64,000 nt of DNA. Origin: Hypericum androsaemum. Lineage: Eukaryota; Streptophyta; Magnoliopsida; Malpighiales; Hypericaceae. The notes beneath the pieces were generated by a model. The model had not been told where the DNA came from. It did not search any database and saw nothing but the letters and a program-made list of their open reading frames with translations. Both the position numbers and the translations under genes were made by a program. Positions 20,901-31,558 of this stretch are shown here, in pieces. Location of the stretch: the NCBI GenBank assembly GCA_963995505.1, contig OZ023180.1:10793685-10857684 (forward strand), given 5' to 3'. Numbering within the stretch: position 1 is the stretch's first letter; each line of letters opens with the position of its first letter.

Positions 20901-23900
20901 GAAATGCGTAGATGAATCAGCCTCATCGAAGAATCTTGGAGCTCTGAATAAGAAGAACTAAAACCCATTCATATTGAGGACAAGATATATCACCCAAGTC
21001 CCTCCCTCTTGGCTCTGTTGCGGGAAAAGGGGTACAGAACGCTAAGACTTCCCAAGATGGATCCGGAATGGACGTTCCAAGGTCGGCCTAACGGAAAGGA
21101 TGAAAAAAGTACTAAGAGCTACGGGTACAAGAATGCTAAGAGAATTTGGTTGTCCCAAGGTCAGGCTTAACGAAAAGGATGGAAAGAGAGCTAAGGGAGA
21201 ACGATAAAGATAAATGTTTTTGTTGTGTTATTTTTTTGTCTGTTCTTGTGCCCATGCCCTCCTTAAATAGACGATGCCAACCTGAATCATGATGAGAAAC
21301 TTTAGCCACCTCAGATGATGCCCACTTGAGTCCAGTTCATGATGAAAAACTGCCTCAGACAATGCCAACTTGGCTCCAGCTCATGATGAGAAATCCTAAA
21401 CTGCCTCAGACAATGCCAACCTGGCTCCGGCTCATAATGCAAAATTCTAAACCACCACAAAAGATGCCAACTTGGCTCCGGCTCATGATAAAAAATGCAA
21501 ACTACCTTAGTCGTATAAATCGCCTTAGTCATATCGATGATGCCGACTTGGCTCTGGCTAATAATGAGATACATAAACTGCCTTAGTCATGATGCCAACT
21601 TGGCTTTGGCTCATGATGAGGAACATAAATCACCTTAGTCATATCGATGCCCAAACAGCCTTAGTCATATTGAGGATGCCAACCTAGCCTCATCTCACAA
21701 TGAGAAACCTGAACTGCCTTAGCCATATTGATGACGCCAATGTGGTTTTGGCTTCTTCTTGAATGTCTCCACCAAAATTTCATCGAACCCTTAAATCTGG
21801 AAACACCTTTCCAATATGACGAGCCGAGCTTTGATGCGAGCTGGACTCCACAGCGAGCCCAAAGCCTTAGTGAGCTCTGGACTAGGCGAGTTCAATGAGT
21901 CCAATGTCCAATGAGTCTGATGAGCCAGGCGAGACCAAAACTGCAGACTGACTTAACCCAAACACGAGACTACTTTCGAATCCCAAAACCTCCTACTATA
22001 GGCGACGAGTTAGACACCACCCATCGTAGGCGACGAGTTGGACACCACCTATCGTTGGCGATGAGTTAGACACCATCCATCGTAGGTGACGAGTTGGACA
22101 ACCCATCGCCTAAGTAAGCCAACGAGCTAGACATCCTGGACCCGAAGATAAGCTCTGCCAAAAATGAATCGACCCAACTCAAACCCATAATTATTTTGAG
22201 TCCCAACAGAAACCAATATGAAAATGAGTCCAAGACCATCAAGAAACTAATGCAAACATGAGACCAAAGCCAACACGGGACTAAGATCTGCACGAGACCA
22301 ATGAGAGCATAGAGCGAGAGAAGGCAAGTGAGCAAATGGGTGAACGAGCGAGCATGCTCACTCCCAATCGCTCCAAGATGAACAACTCACTCCAAACTAG
22401 GCGAGTAGACCACTGCCAACCACACCAAGGTGAGCAGCTCGCTCCTAACCATGACAAGGAGAGCTTGCTCGGTCCACCAGGCGAGCTGGTCTTCAAATGG
22501 AATTTTGACATTCTGCTGCTTCGAACAGATGAGATGGGAAGGAGGCACCTTGGCCATCATATAGAAACATAGCTCCCCTGAGACAGTCGCCCTCCGCAGT
22601 CTCCTACTAAGTAAGTACCTCTTCCGCTGCATAAAATAGGAGGGGAGACAAAGGGTCTACTAGCAGAACCCTTTGGAGTAATCAAAGTAACCCCTTCGGC
22701 ATGTCATTTACTAAAATAGATATCACGGCTGAGCTCAAAATACCATAGATCATCCTAGTAAACCTCTCTGGAAAACTCCATCCTTGAAGCACTCCAATCA
22801 GAAAGTCAATATTCAATGTCATATTTTCATCCGCTGTACGTTTCTCAAGATAATTGACCCCCTCAATAATGAATTTATCGCCCAAGAATAAACCCGAACT
22901 GTGGTATATCCAATAATTAAAATTTTAAATTGGGCAAATTACTGTCCTTTCTATAAACTAAATCAACGATTTAGTATCTCATGTTTCAAAAAATATTTTC
23001 CCATCTCCCGCTCTTTTTTAATTTTTTTGTCAATAAAATGACCAAAATACCCTATAAAAAAAGTTATCTCCTATCTCTCGACAGGACGCTTCTCGCCGAC
23101 AGTGACCGGCTCCAGCGCCGACGCCGACGCCGACGAAGAGAAGCACTAACAGGTCACCATCATTACCCAAGAAAAAAAATCAACCTTCACACATTTAATT
23201 GCAACCCACTAACCCACCGCTAGTAACCCGTCTCTATTTCCCTCTTGAATTGAACCAGAAAATACCAGGTTCAATTTCACCGAGTCCAGCTTCATAGCGG
23301 CGGCGGTTTGGGGGCCATTTTGAAGACAAAATAAACTGAATCAACAAAAATTATTATACTAAATATGAAATAAATTGACCAACATAATGAGAATATTAAT
23401 TTTTAAACCTATTATTTATTAAATATATATATATATATAATAACCTCTGGCCGGACTGGTTGACCTGTAGATAAGACAAAAATTTGGGTCACTCTCCGGA
23501 TCATTTTTGAAAACAATGGATTTTCTAAAGAAAACGAAAAAAAATTATTCATTTAGCATTCTCTATTTGATTGTGATATATATATTGATGTTGTTTGTGA
23601 TTTTAACGATGAAATAGTCCGCTACATTGGAGGCTACTAGCAACATATACCGTGGAGCAAGTGCAATGATGCAAATAAATCAACCATCAGTAGAACCAAA
23701 TCAATATAGTGGATCATTTGTTTGGCTTCAGGAAAATAGAACAATAGATAAAATTGAAATTTCTGCTGGATTGATGGTGAGTATTCGGAGACTCGTTTTT
23801 CTTTACAGTTTTGTCATTATCATTTCATATATGTTAATAGTTAAGGTAACAACTTACTATACTAATAAGATAATGGTTTTATTTGTATGCAAAAGAATAA

Positions 23901-26783
23901 ACCGTGTGGCCAAGGTTATTTGATGAACTAACTTAATAAATTAATTGATGAACTTGCAAGACTCTAATACTAAATATTTAGTAAAATTAAATCTTTCTTT
24001 TTTTTGAATGAATTGCACAATTCTATTAAATCAAAGAAAATAAAAGTGTAACATAAACAACCAGACCCCATTTGGGACTCCCAAGCTCAAACTAAGCCAC
24101 AAATGGGTAGTCAAGAGTACCTAAATTCCACCAATAATGTGAAACTATAACTACGGATCCCGGCACCGAAATTTGATGACCAGACCACTCCCTCACGCTA
24201 GACTATCCAAGGTTGCAGCTGCGAACCTCAGATAATTAAATCTTTAACAACTATGGTTAAACTTAATGCCTACTAAGATATTTAGGTCTATTTCATAATT
24301 CTTAATTGTACTTATCATTAGTGAAATCATAAATTTTATGTAAACTAAAATCTTTTCTTTTGTAAGATATAAAAAATTATTGGACTGAATTAAGAAACAT
24401 TGAAGCCCCATTGAGTTTTTTATCTGTAAATAACAAGAAGAGTTATTACTATTTTTGTTAACAATTAGTTAAATGACATATTTTAATGCTTTGTAGCACA
24501 TAAGATATATGTTGGTCTATTTTCTTATCTTTTTGTTGAAAGTTAAAATTTTGTATCTCTGAGATAATGAATAGAACTTCTCTTTGAAGAGACTAATTAA
24601 ATTAGGCAAAGCTAATCTTTCTTATCAAAAATTAAAAAATTCTTAAAATGCAAGGCATGCTGTGGTTGTTATTATAACTGTGATTGATATACCTTTGACA
24701 AATATACTTAGCAAAAGTAGATATATTACAAAATTTCAATAAGCGTTCCGGAAAAAACATCATGCTATGTGGGAACACTATTGAAACTAACTTTTGCTAG
24801 GTATATTTTAAAGGTGTATGAATCATAATCATATTTGTCAAAGGTATAAGTAGTTTATAAAGCATACTCCTAACACTTCAAAAAAGTAATAAAATAATTG
24901 AGTTTTTGTACATGAACTAAATACTTTGGTACTAATAATGATTTGGCAAATTCAACTCCTAACATGTAAGAAGTTTTAAGTAGTTAATATAATATATAAC
25001 AATAACACATTCAAATATTACCATATATTTTGTTAGATGCACATATTTTAAAACACTTACAAATGTAGGTTAACAATATTTTATGTGTTAATATGCTCTT
25101 ATTTCAAAGAAATTAATCATATCATGGTTTTTCATTCTCCTAAAAAATAATCTACACTTAAATGTAGACAAATGCAATTGAGAATTTTCATAAGAAATTG
25201 CAATAATTATATTTACATAGCTTTGCACAAAGTATATTATGGCATGTTTAAATATGGTAATTAGTTTTAATATGCGAGCCGCCATTGAAATGCCAAGTAA
25301 CAGAACTGATAAAGAAATTTCAACAAGTTAGATTTTTTTTTGGGTGGGGTCTAGTTGGTTTTTTGTTCCAACCAACTGGGAGATCTTTATATCAGGTTCT
25401 GAGTATTACTATATTAGTACAACTAGTTCTATAGCTAGAAGCTGTAGGTGGGTAATGTTGGTTTTTTTTATTAATGGTTTTTGTTCAGGTAATGCTTGCT
25501 TCACGCATTAATGTGCCTTTTTTGTTGGAAAAAAATATGGTAAATATCATAGTCAAATAAATTATTACACAAATTCAAATTAACTCTATATATACAATTA
25601 TTTTAGGTGAACCCAAAACTTTATGGTGATAACAAAGTTCGATTGACGGCGTTCTGGCATTCGGGAAGAGATGGCTCATTCGGTTGCTACAACACATTAT
25701 GTCCAGGATTTGTGCAAATAAATCAAGACGTCCATTTAGGCGTAATATTCTCAACCGTGTCAAGTCCACAAGTGCAATATGAAATCAAATTATCAATAGG
25801 CCAGGTAAATTATACCCAAAAATAATTTATATATGAACTACTATATTAATTTTTTACTATGATCACTATTTTGAGTTCCAGAATTTGTCAAATCTTTATG
25901 AACAATTAAATCTAAAATACTGTAATAAATTAGAATTAGACCGGAATGACATCAAGTTGATTAATTTCTTTACTGGTATTTTCTTCCTCATAAAAGGTCA
26001 AGTCTTGATATCAAGTTGATTAATTTACTCTCTTTTAAATTTCTATAATTATATTTTTTATTAAGTAACACCATATATCCAACAAGATTAACCTTTCTTT
26101 TAGTTAAATCTAAACATTAACGTCATCACGTAAAATTTTCTGGTGACATTAGATGAGATATGAAAAGTTGGTAAAGATGTATGTCTTCCTAAACGAGAGC
26201 TAATTATTTTAAAATATATATTACAAATATTTACGACACAAAAGAGCTACATTTTTTCAATTATTTCTTTCTTGCATTGATATTATGGATGGGCTAATAG
26301 ACAAAATAGAAAGAATATGTTTAAGAATAAGAAGAGAGTAATTCTCATATTTTTTGATATAAAGTAATTCTCATCATACTTGGCTCCATAATTTTGTTAC
26401 AACTCGTGTAGGATATTCTATCGGGTAATTGGTGGTTGGTGTACGGTGTTCAAAATATTGGCTATTGGCCAAAAGAATCATTTGGCGAATTGAATAACGG
26501 AGTTAGTTTTCTTTCATTTGGTGGAGTAACTCATGCACCATTTTTTCAATCTAGTCCACCCATGGGAAGAGGAACATTTGCTACTTATGACAGTAGAACT
26601 TCCTCAATTTTTCGAAAAATTCAAACCGTTGACGAGAATTACCGTATCGTCGATATAGATTATTCAAAGACGACATTATTTAGTGACTATAAAAAATGTT
26701 ATAGTGTACTTCGTTGGGACTACGATCCGTCAAATGGCGCAGTCATTTCTTATGGTGGTCCAGGTGGAGATTGTGGGTCATAG
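17933..26783 (+). CDS. Neprosin-family (DUF239) secreted peptidase-like protein, six exons
   Basis: Joining exons 17933-18073, 18261-18338, 18421-18594, 23618-23776, 25607-25804 and 26412-26783 gives an open protein of 373 residues; every junction is GT/AG and phase 0. Residues 1-23 are a signal peptide (hydrophobic TLLILCICLTYCG). Residues ~48-131 match the neprosin activation peptide (CVDIHKQPTFENHMLKNHKI, later GCPNGSVPIQRR). Residues ~140-373 are the neprosin domain (NPKLYGDNKVRLTAFW, GCYNTLCPGFVQIN, GNWWLVYG, MGRG). Neprosins are glutamic peptidases (family G3) with two catalytic glutamates. The first probably corresponds to Glu178 (KIEISAG). At the expected second place the usual GGE is FGGV (Val289), so activity is doubtful. 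The start ATG at 17933 is chosen because it begins the signal peptide. Intron 3 is 5 kb and full of transposons. It is likely a divergent family member or a decaying gene. Confidence 0.85.
19267..19393 (-). mobile_element. tRNA-derived SINE in intron 3 of the neprosin gene
   Basis: A ~95-bp body is flanked by 16-bp direct repeats, aacatagaggtgcttt (19267-19282) and aacatagatgtgcttt (19378-19393), differing at one base. On the minus strand it reads from gttgctctaatggtac (pol III box A-like) to agggttcaaattct (box B-like) and ends in a short A-run. That is the layout of a tRNA-derived SINE, though unusually short. Confidence 0.75.
20551..20660. repeat. Short tandem duplication inside the LINE
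   Basis: The string gaatctgcgtggtggaatat occurs at 20551-20570 and at 20638-20657, an 87-bp offset, and the second copy disrupts the zf-RVT reading frame. It arose after or during LINE insertion. Confidence 0.7.
21016..22510 (-). repeat. Solo LTR related to element Y, inserted in the LINE
   Basis: The start tgttgcgggaaaag... aligns with the LTR border of element Y at 34514, sharing ccaaggtcggcctaacggaa and the aa-rich stretch after it. The inside has several tandem sub-repeats: a ~60-bp unit with gatgccaacttggctcc (21265-21760), a ~35-bp unit with gacgagttggacaccac (21985-22110) and gagc/ctcg-rich repeats (22300-22480). No internal domain follows. The right border is placed at tttgaca on the TG...CA rule; it could also lie near 22480. 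I find no clean target duplication. Confidence 0.6.
22916..23617. other. Remainder of neprosin intron 3
   Basis: It contains a short run of gccgac/gacgcc repeats at about 23095-23140 and an (at)n microsatellite at about 23424-23440. No gene or bounded element is visible. Sequence around 22935-23090 (low-complexity start, cccatctcccgctctttt) might be the edge of another repeat. Confidence 0.4.
23984..24245 (-). mobile_element. Short retroposon with target duplication in intron 4
   Basis: A ~237-bp body (23997-24233) is flanked by aattaaatcttt at 23985-23996 and 24234-24245, a perfect 12-bp duplication. A T-run at the left edge is the poly-A tail of a minus-strand insertion. I do not recognise coding sequence; it is either a LINE 3' remnant or a SINE. 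Confidence 0.65.
24655..24870. mobile_element. Hairpin MITE in intron 4
   Basis: The two halves are imperfect inverted repeats: tacctttgacaaatat at 24690-24705 pairs with its complement near 24831-24846, and ttcaataagcgttcc (24735-24749) pairs with gggaacactattgaa (24771-24785). The outer ends ggcatgct/agcatactcc are weakly paired. No coding capacity. It is a hairpin MITE; superfamily not determined because the exact ends are unclear. Confidence 0.6.
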
Positions 26784-27009
26784 ATATTTTTTTTTTGTGA
26801 CGGATATATGTGATAATGGCCTATATGGTATTATAAAAGAAATCTTGTCTGGCTTGGTATTGCCATTGCATCAACTTTTACTAAATTTATTATTTTAGTA
26901 ACCTTATTGCGGTCAAAGTAATTCACAAATACTCAAGTAATTGGAAAATAGAAAGTGGACATCGTCTATTTATCCTATTTTGATCAAGACAAAACTCCAA
27001 TTTCCAATT
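26784..27009. other. Neprosin 3' flank
   Basis: Sequence directly after the neprosin stop codon. An AT-rich 3' UTR is expected here but I could not identify a clear polyadenylation signal. Confidence 0.3.
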
Positions 27010-27270
27010 TCAGGGGTTTCCACTAGACTGGTGTGTTTCGTAACTCTCACGATTTTTGTTCATGGATATTTTGACAATCGTTTGGGTATTTGCTATGCTT
27101 TTGACGCTGAATTGGTTGCGGCTTTGTCCGCAGTTGAAATTGCGCATGATAGGGGTTGAGAAAGATTTGACTTGAGAGACCGACTCTAGATATATGGCAT
27201 TCTCTTTCATGATCGCCATTAGGGTCTCTTGGAAATTCAGAAACCGAGTCGATCCCATCTCTCTATTTTA
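27010..27270 (+). pseudogene. LINE-type RNase H fragment
   Basis: Across frames the + strand reads AFDAELVAALSAVEIAHDRG, then ERFDL, a short gap, and VSWKFRNR. This is the plant RVT_3 RNase H pattern (A.E..A...A...A...GW..F.LETD). It covers only the middle of the domain. A stop replaces the W after DRG (gggttgag). Orientation is opposite to the LINE in intron 3, so it is a separate insertion. Confidence 0.6.
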
Positions 27271-27619
27271 GTAAATCCATCCTCGAACTATCACACTAAA
27301 GAGAATTAATTTAATTAAAATACAAGCCTAGGAGACATGTTGTTTACCTGGGTCTTTAGCCGCCCCCTTCCTCACGCGGCCGCGACCATGGGTCTTCTCC
27401 TGTAACATGGGTCTTTAGATACCCATGTTACTCCTTGCATTTGACCGTACGAGTTAAAAAAATCGACAGAACCAGCAACAGTGAAAAGAGCGCATACGTT
27501 ACTACTGCATAAATTTATAATACGGTAAAATAAATAAGTTCGAGGAATTCAACATCCGTTATTGGCGCACTGCCTTATTGGCGTAGCGTAACGGAAGCGA
27601 AAACTAAAATAAAAGGATG
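27271..27619. other. Spacer before element X
   Basis: No gene seen. Contains a short GC-rich duplicated phrase, catgggtct, at about 27388 and 27408. Confidence 0.3.
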
Positions 27620-28014
27620 TGACAGATCAATGTAAAAACTGCCTGGATAAACTAGATCGAAAGGGGCACAATGTAACGCCTAACTCTCTAGGGTTGTCTC
27701 AAGGACTAGTTTGAGCGTGTCACTGCTCAATGATGAAATGGAGATTGGAACACGGCTCGGCCGCAACAAAAGAGAAACGCTCTCTCAATAAAACCCTAGG
27801 GGTTCAACAATAATCAACTGTATATTCTAACACCCTCAAAACTACAAGTTACCAACCCATATATAGAGTTAAGGTTAATTCTAAAATCCTAAATAACTTA
27901 TAATACCTAATAAACTCATAAATAATAATAAAATCGTAGATAAAGACCACACATGGTCAATCCAACATAACTTGATAAATATCTAACAAATATAAAAATT
28001 ACGTGCCTACGTGA
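27620..28014 (-). repeat. Probable 3' LTR of element X
   Basis: The interval is bounded on the right by gcctacgtga next to a polypurine tract (complement of agctccccctcgc at 28015-28027). On the left the best TG border is tgacagatc at 27620. It contains ctatatatgg at about 27860 as a TATA-like site on the minus strand. About 80 bp of it (27930-28014) recurs at 44925-45007, ending gcctacgtca. Confidence 0.55.
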
Positions 28015-28034
28015 AGCTCCCCCTCGCGGAATGA

Positions 28035-28048
28035 GCTTGTCCTCAAGC
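28035..28048 (-). promoter_or_regulatory. AGGA-loop palindrome next to the polypurine tract of element X
   Basis: On the minus strand it reads GCTTG-AGGA-CAAGC, just upstream of the polypurine tract. It lies within the end of a reading frame giving LEDKLIPRGG. Confidence 0.65.
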
Positions 28049-28293
28049 GATTGGACACGATGACGATAAAGCTTCCTTGTGCAACCGAGTGACACACGTT
28101 CATTGCAGAAAATCACCTGGAAACCAATACAAGTACTCGAACGTTGTGGCTTCAACTGGTATCTTCCATTCCAATAGAATAAGTACTTAGAACTCAAAAT
28201 AATAGAACACACCATTGTGAACAACGGGTCTTTGACACTCTTTACAAGAGACTTCAAGTTATTCCAAATATTAACCAAGAAGGAACCGGGAAT

Positions 28294-28965
28294 TTAATCA
28301 AAGCGATCAACTCCCAGAAAATATATATGTTCAACTCGAGTCTCTTCAAACACAACACCATCTTCATTTGCACAATCTTTAGTATGCTTCTCAACAATAG
28401 TAGCAAATGGAATTGTGCACTGTCCCAAAATTGACGACTCATCAAATAATTCTTTCAAGAATAACAATGTCAAATCATCCTCACTTAGACAGTCATCATC
28501 AAATAAATCCTTAGTGAAGTCACCAAACTCTCCCCAAGTCAAAGTCTCCACAACCATTTGAAAAGCCTCATGATCAAGAGCTTCAGTAGCAAAAGTATCA
28601 ATACGACTATTATAAGAGTTCCAAAGGTGATCCCACCATTCACAAGCAAGATCAAAAACTTCATCAGCATAGTTAGGAAAGAGCTCACATATCAAGAAAT
28701 CCTTCATTGTAATCCAACGAGAAATTATCTTTTTATCTCGTCTTTGTCTCTGAGCTTGTAATCGACTCCACCAATAAAAGAGATCATCTTGTAATCGAAA
28801 TACCGCAAATCGCAATTGAACAAATTCTGAAAGCTTCTCATGATGAAAATATAATTCAATATCCACAAGCCAATTGATAAAATCATCCTTCTGAATTCCT
28901 TTATCAAGTATAGGAATATCACTTGCAATCGGAAAAAGAAATTTATCCATATTCCAATTAAACAT
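28294..28965 (-). CDS. Gag-like ORF of element X
   Basis: The 223-codon ORF begins MFNWNMDKFLFPIASDIPIL and contains the features of a plant gypsy capsid: INWLVDIELYFHHEKLSEFV, then FRLQDDLFYWWSRLQAQRQR, then ISRWITMKDFLICELFPNYA. The pattern (F..WL...E.YF....V......V...L...A..WW..L......R....I..W..MK..L...F.P) is Retrotrans_gag. No zinc knuckle, protease or RT follows on the minus strand before the polypurine tract at 28015, so the element is internally deleted or non-autonomous. The first half of the ORF is intact. It is a transposon gene, not a host gene. Confidence 0.7.
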   Translation of the reverse strand: MFNWNMDKFLFPIASDIPILDKGIQKDDFINWLVDIELYFHHEKLSEFVQLRFAVFRLQDDLFYWWSRLQAQRQRRDKKIISRWITMKDFLICELFPNYADEVFDLACEWWDHLWNSYNSRIDTFATEALDHEAFQMVVETLTWGEFGDFTKDLFDDDCLSEDDLTLLFLKELFDESSILGQCTIPFATIVEKHTKDCANEDGVVFEETRVEHIYFLGVDRFD

Positions 28966-29302
28966 GCCCTTTTCTTTTTCACATCAATTCTGACTGAAAC
29001 GACCAATCTGAGAGAACTTCAAACAAACTCGGACCAAGTTGTAATTTTAACCTCCTGATGAAAATCTAACTCAGTTCAAGCTCTAATTGAGAAAAGGGAA
29101 AAAATGTCGAACCCAAATCACAAGGAACAGCGGCTGCAGCGGGACATCTTCGGGGATCGGACTGTAGGTTGGAGGTCAAAGGCGGTTTGTAATCAGGCTC
29201 CGGCAAGCGAACAACTCGCAGCCTTTTATTCTCTGAATGGTGTGGCTCACGTCTAACTCTAGGCTCGAGATTCTCGCTTCTCCAAGCACAGCAGCGAGGA
29301 TA
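28966..29302 (-). other. Leader of element X, cut by element Y
   Basis: Sequence upstream of the X gag start shows no ORF. At 29303 it joins sequence that aligns with the interior of the Y LTR at 35129. The X leader probably continues beyond Y, at 43970 and onward, though I could not match a target duplication because the Y left LTR is truncated. Confidence 0.4.
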
Positions 29303-31292
29303 GGCTTCATGTATACTGAGTCTTCCTGCCTTTAGGCCCGAAGTGGGCCTTACTGCCCATGACCTCCATTGCCTTACTTACCGCCAGCTCCTTCGAGCGC
29401 GCTCATTCCGCTCAAGCCATAGGCAGAATTCTCCTTCCGCCTGGGCTAGCGAACCTCTTCCTATCGCCCAGCCTCTCGCTTACAAAATCTGAGATGAAAG
29501 GAATTCTTAACGCCCTTAGGTCCGAGGCAGAACTTACCGCCTTTAGGCCCGATGCGGAACTTACCGCCCATGAGCCATCCCTATCGTCTCCCTTACCACC
29601 GGCACTTCCAAGTGGGCTCTTTCCGCTCACGCCCTAGGCGGAATTCGCCTCCTGCCTTCAACCAAGAGAAAGGCATAACCGGTCCTACCGCTCACGTTCC
29701 AAAGTGGATCTTACCGCCCATGCTTGCACATGAAGGGCGGTATACTGCCGCTCCTAGGCCCTAGGCGGCTCATCTCCTTGAAGCCCTCCCGCTTGCACAA
29801 GTAAGGTGATATACCACCTCCCACCTTAAAGTGAACCACGAGACCCGTAGGCCTACCGTCCAGGCTCCAAAGCGGGGCTTACCACATTCAAGGAATACCG
29901 CCCGAGCTCCAAAATGGAGCATACCGCCGGGCCCTAAGTGACCCCCCTCCTTGAGGTCCGAAATGACGGTCGTGGGCCTACTGCCCGGGTGTCCCTAGCG
30001 GCACCATCCTACCGCTTACATAGGTAAGGCGGCACAAGTCTCCCACCTTGGAGTGGGCTGAGTGGTCCGATGATCCATCCGAAGATAATAACGAGTTCGA
30101 ACCGCTCTACGCGAACCCGGAGGAAAGTTACCAACAACTCGAGGTAGGAGGACGTCTATCGCCAAGTCCAAAGTGGGACGGCATCGACTACCAAGCTTAA
30201 AGTGAGATAGCGCCGACTCGGACATCTGCTTCAAGGGCTGAGGTACCCACTCGGACATATCACTTCACGGTTCGAGATACATAACCCAGACATCGCACTT
30301 CAAGGACAAAGGCGTCCAACCCGGACATCCCACTTCGAGGGTGAAGGCGTTCAACCTGGACATCCCACTTCGAGAGCCAAGGTGTCCAACCCAGGCTCCT
30401 GCCTCGAAGGTCAAAGCAACCATCTAGACTTCCACCTTGTAGATCAAAGCATACATTCGGATTCCCGCCTTGTAGATCAAAGTGCACATCCGGGTTCCCG
30501 CCTTGAGGACCAAATTTTCCTCCCGCATTTTCCCATATTTTTGACCTACTTCCTCCCCGAATCCTAAGACATCACAAACTATAAAGCCGTAGATCTACGT
30601 CTTGGCTTCACACAACAACTTGAATCGTCTCAATCCAAGCTCGGGATAGAAAGTTATGAGCATTTTACCGAGGAGTGTCACCCAGGCGGGTGGGAAGCGG
30701 ATCAAACCGGCCGCTTTGGTCTTGGAAGCGGGAAGCTAGCGCTTTGGCCTTGGAAGCGGGAAGCGGACTGAACTGATTTGAAGCATGCTCATCTTGAAGT
30801 AGATTTTTAACCACCTTTTGGTTCGAATTGGAAAAGTTGTAAACTACAAAGTTGTGGATATTTGTCTTGTCTTTCCATAGCCGAAATAATCAGCTCAATC
30901 CAATGTTTGAGTCATAAGTTACCGCCAATTTACCAAAGATGAATGTTTGGCATCGAAGGACAATAAACTGAGGTAGTCTACCGTCACCGGTCTCAACCAA
31001 GGAGAGACCATCATTGGGAGACCGTCATCGGTCTTGACCAAGAGTAGACCATTATCGATTTCTACCCAACTCAAGACCGGAATCAGCCTCTTTGAGATGA
31101 CACCAATCACCGGTCATCCGACATCGGTCTCTTCAGGATGATACCAAACATCGATCACCCGACATTGATCTCTCTGAGATGACACCACCCACTTTGAGAC
31201 CATACCGGTCATCGGTCACCCGGTCACTTTGAGACCGCACTGGAGAGCTCAAGATATCCTTGATAATTTGAGATTATTTTTGTACCTCAACA
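29303..31292 (-). repeat. Left (3') LTR of element Y, truncated
   Basis: It aligns with 35129-35825 plus 42670-43969, lacking the ~615 bp at 34514-35128. Inside are GC-rich sub-repeats: cttaccgccc/ttaggcccga motifs (29320-29980), a ~35-bp unit with ggacatcccacttcgag (30260-30500) and tcggtctc/accggtc repeats (30960-31230). Two copies of the ~80-bp shared module are at about 30576-30665 and 30836-30925 on the minus strand. Confidence 0.8.
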
Positions 31293-31558
31293 ATGCCCCC
31301 CGCACGTTAATGCTTTGGTACAACCAGGCGAGAAGTATTGACGTGATCCTTAAAAATCCTCTTGTCTTTATGAACTTGTTGCATCATAGGATCCTTTACC
31401 TCAACCTTGGCGGTAGGAAGTTGCTTGGGGTACGGTGATGGTCACTTTCTCTTATGCACCCCCAGGAGGTCTAGGCCGTTGTCCTCAAAGACATACCCGG
31501 CCGACTCATATGTGATAAAGCGTAGACCTCTAATTACCTTGTCACCTTTCGTATTGCC

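Larger units (their letters stand above)
19407..22901 (-). mobile_element. 5'-truncated L1-type LINE in intron 3, split by an LTR
   Basis: On the minus strand the right part (22885-22540) shows reverse transcriptase residues: GVLQGWSFPERFTRMIYGIL, then SSAVISILVNDMPKGLL, then VDPLSP (normally QGDPLSP). The left part shows the zf-RVT region (THFWLDNWLG near 20910-20880; IPPRRF.TIWRVIHGRLPT near 20570-20510) and an RNase H domain ending HIFWEGNAAADALSKLHKDK near 19800-19730, with its last catalytic Asp kept. A poly-A tail (T-run at 19408-19416) marks the 3' end. The flanks tggtatgccgaata (19393-19406) and tggtatatccaata (22902-22915) are an imperfect target duplication. Stops and frameshifts occur throughout. 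LINE endonuclease/RT copies its RNA into the genome; this copy is dead. Confidence 0.75.

Noticed and set aside
21326..21586. Repetitive frames on both strands at 21.3-21.6 kb as a repeat protein.
   Set aside because: They translate the ~60-bp sub-repeats of the solo LTR; no start context or homology.
23424..23440. (at)n run in intron 3 as a promoter element.
   Set aside because: Simple microsatellite without supporting context.
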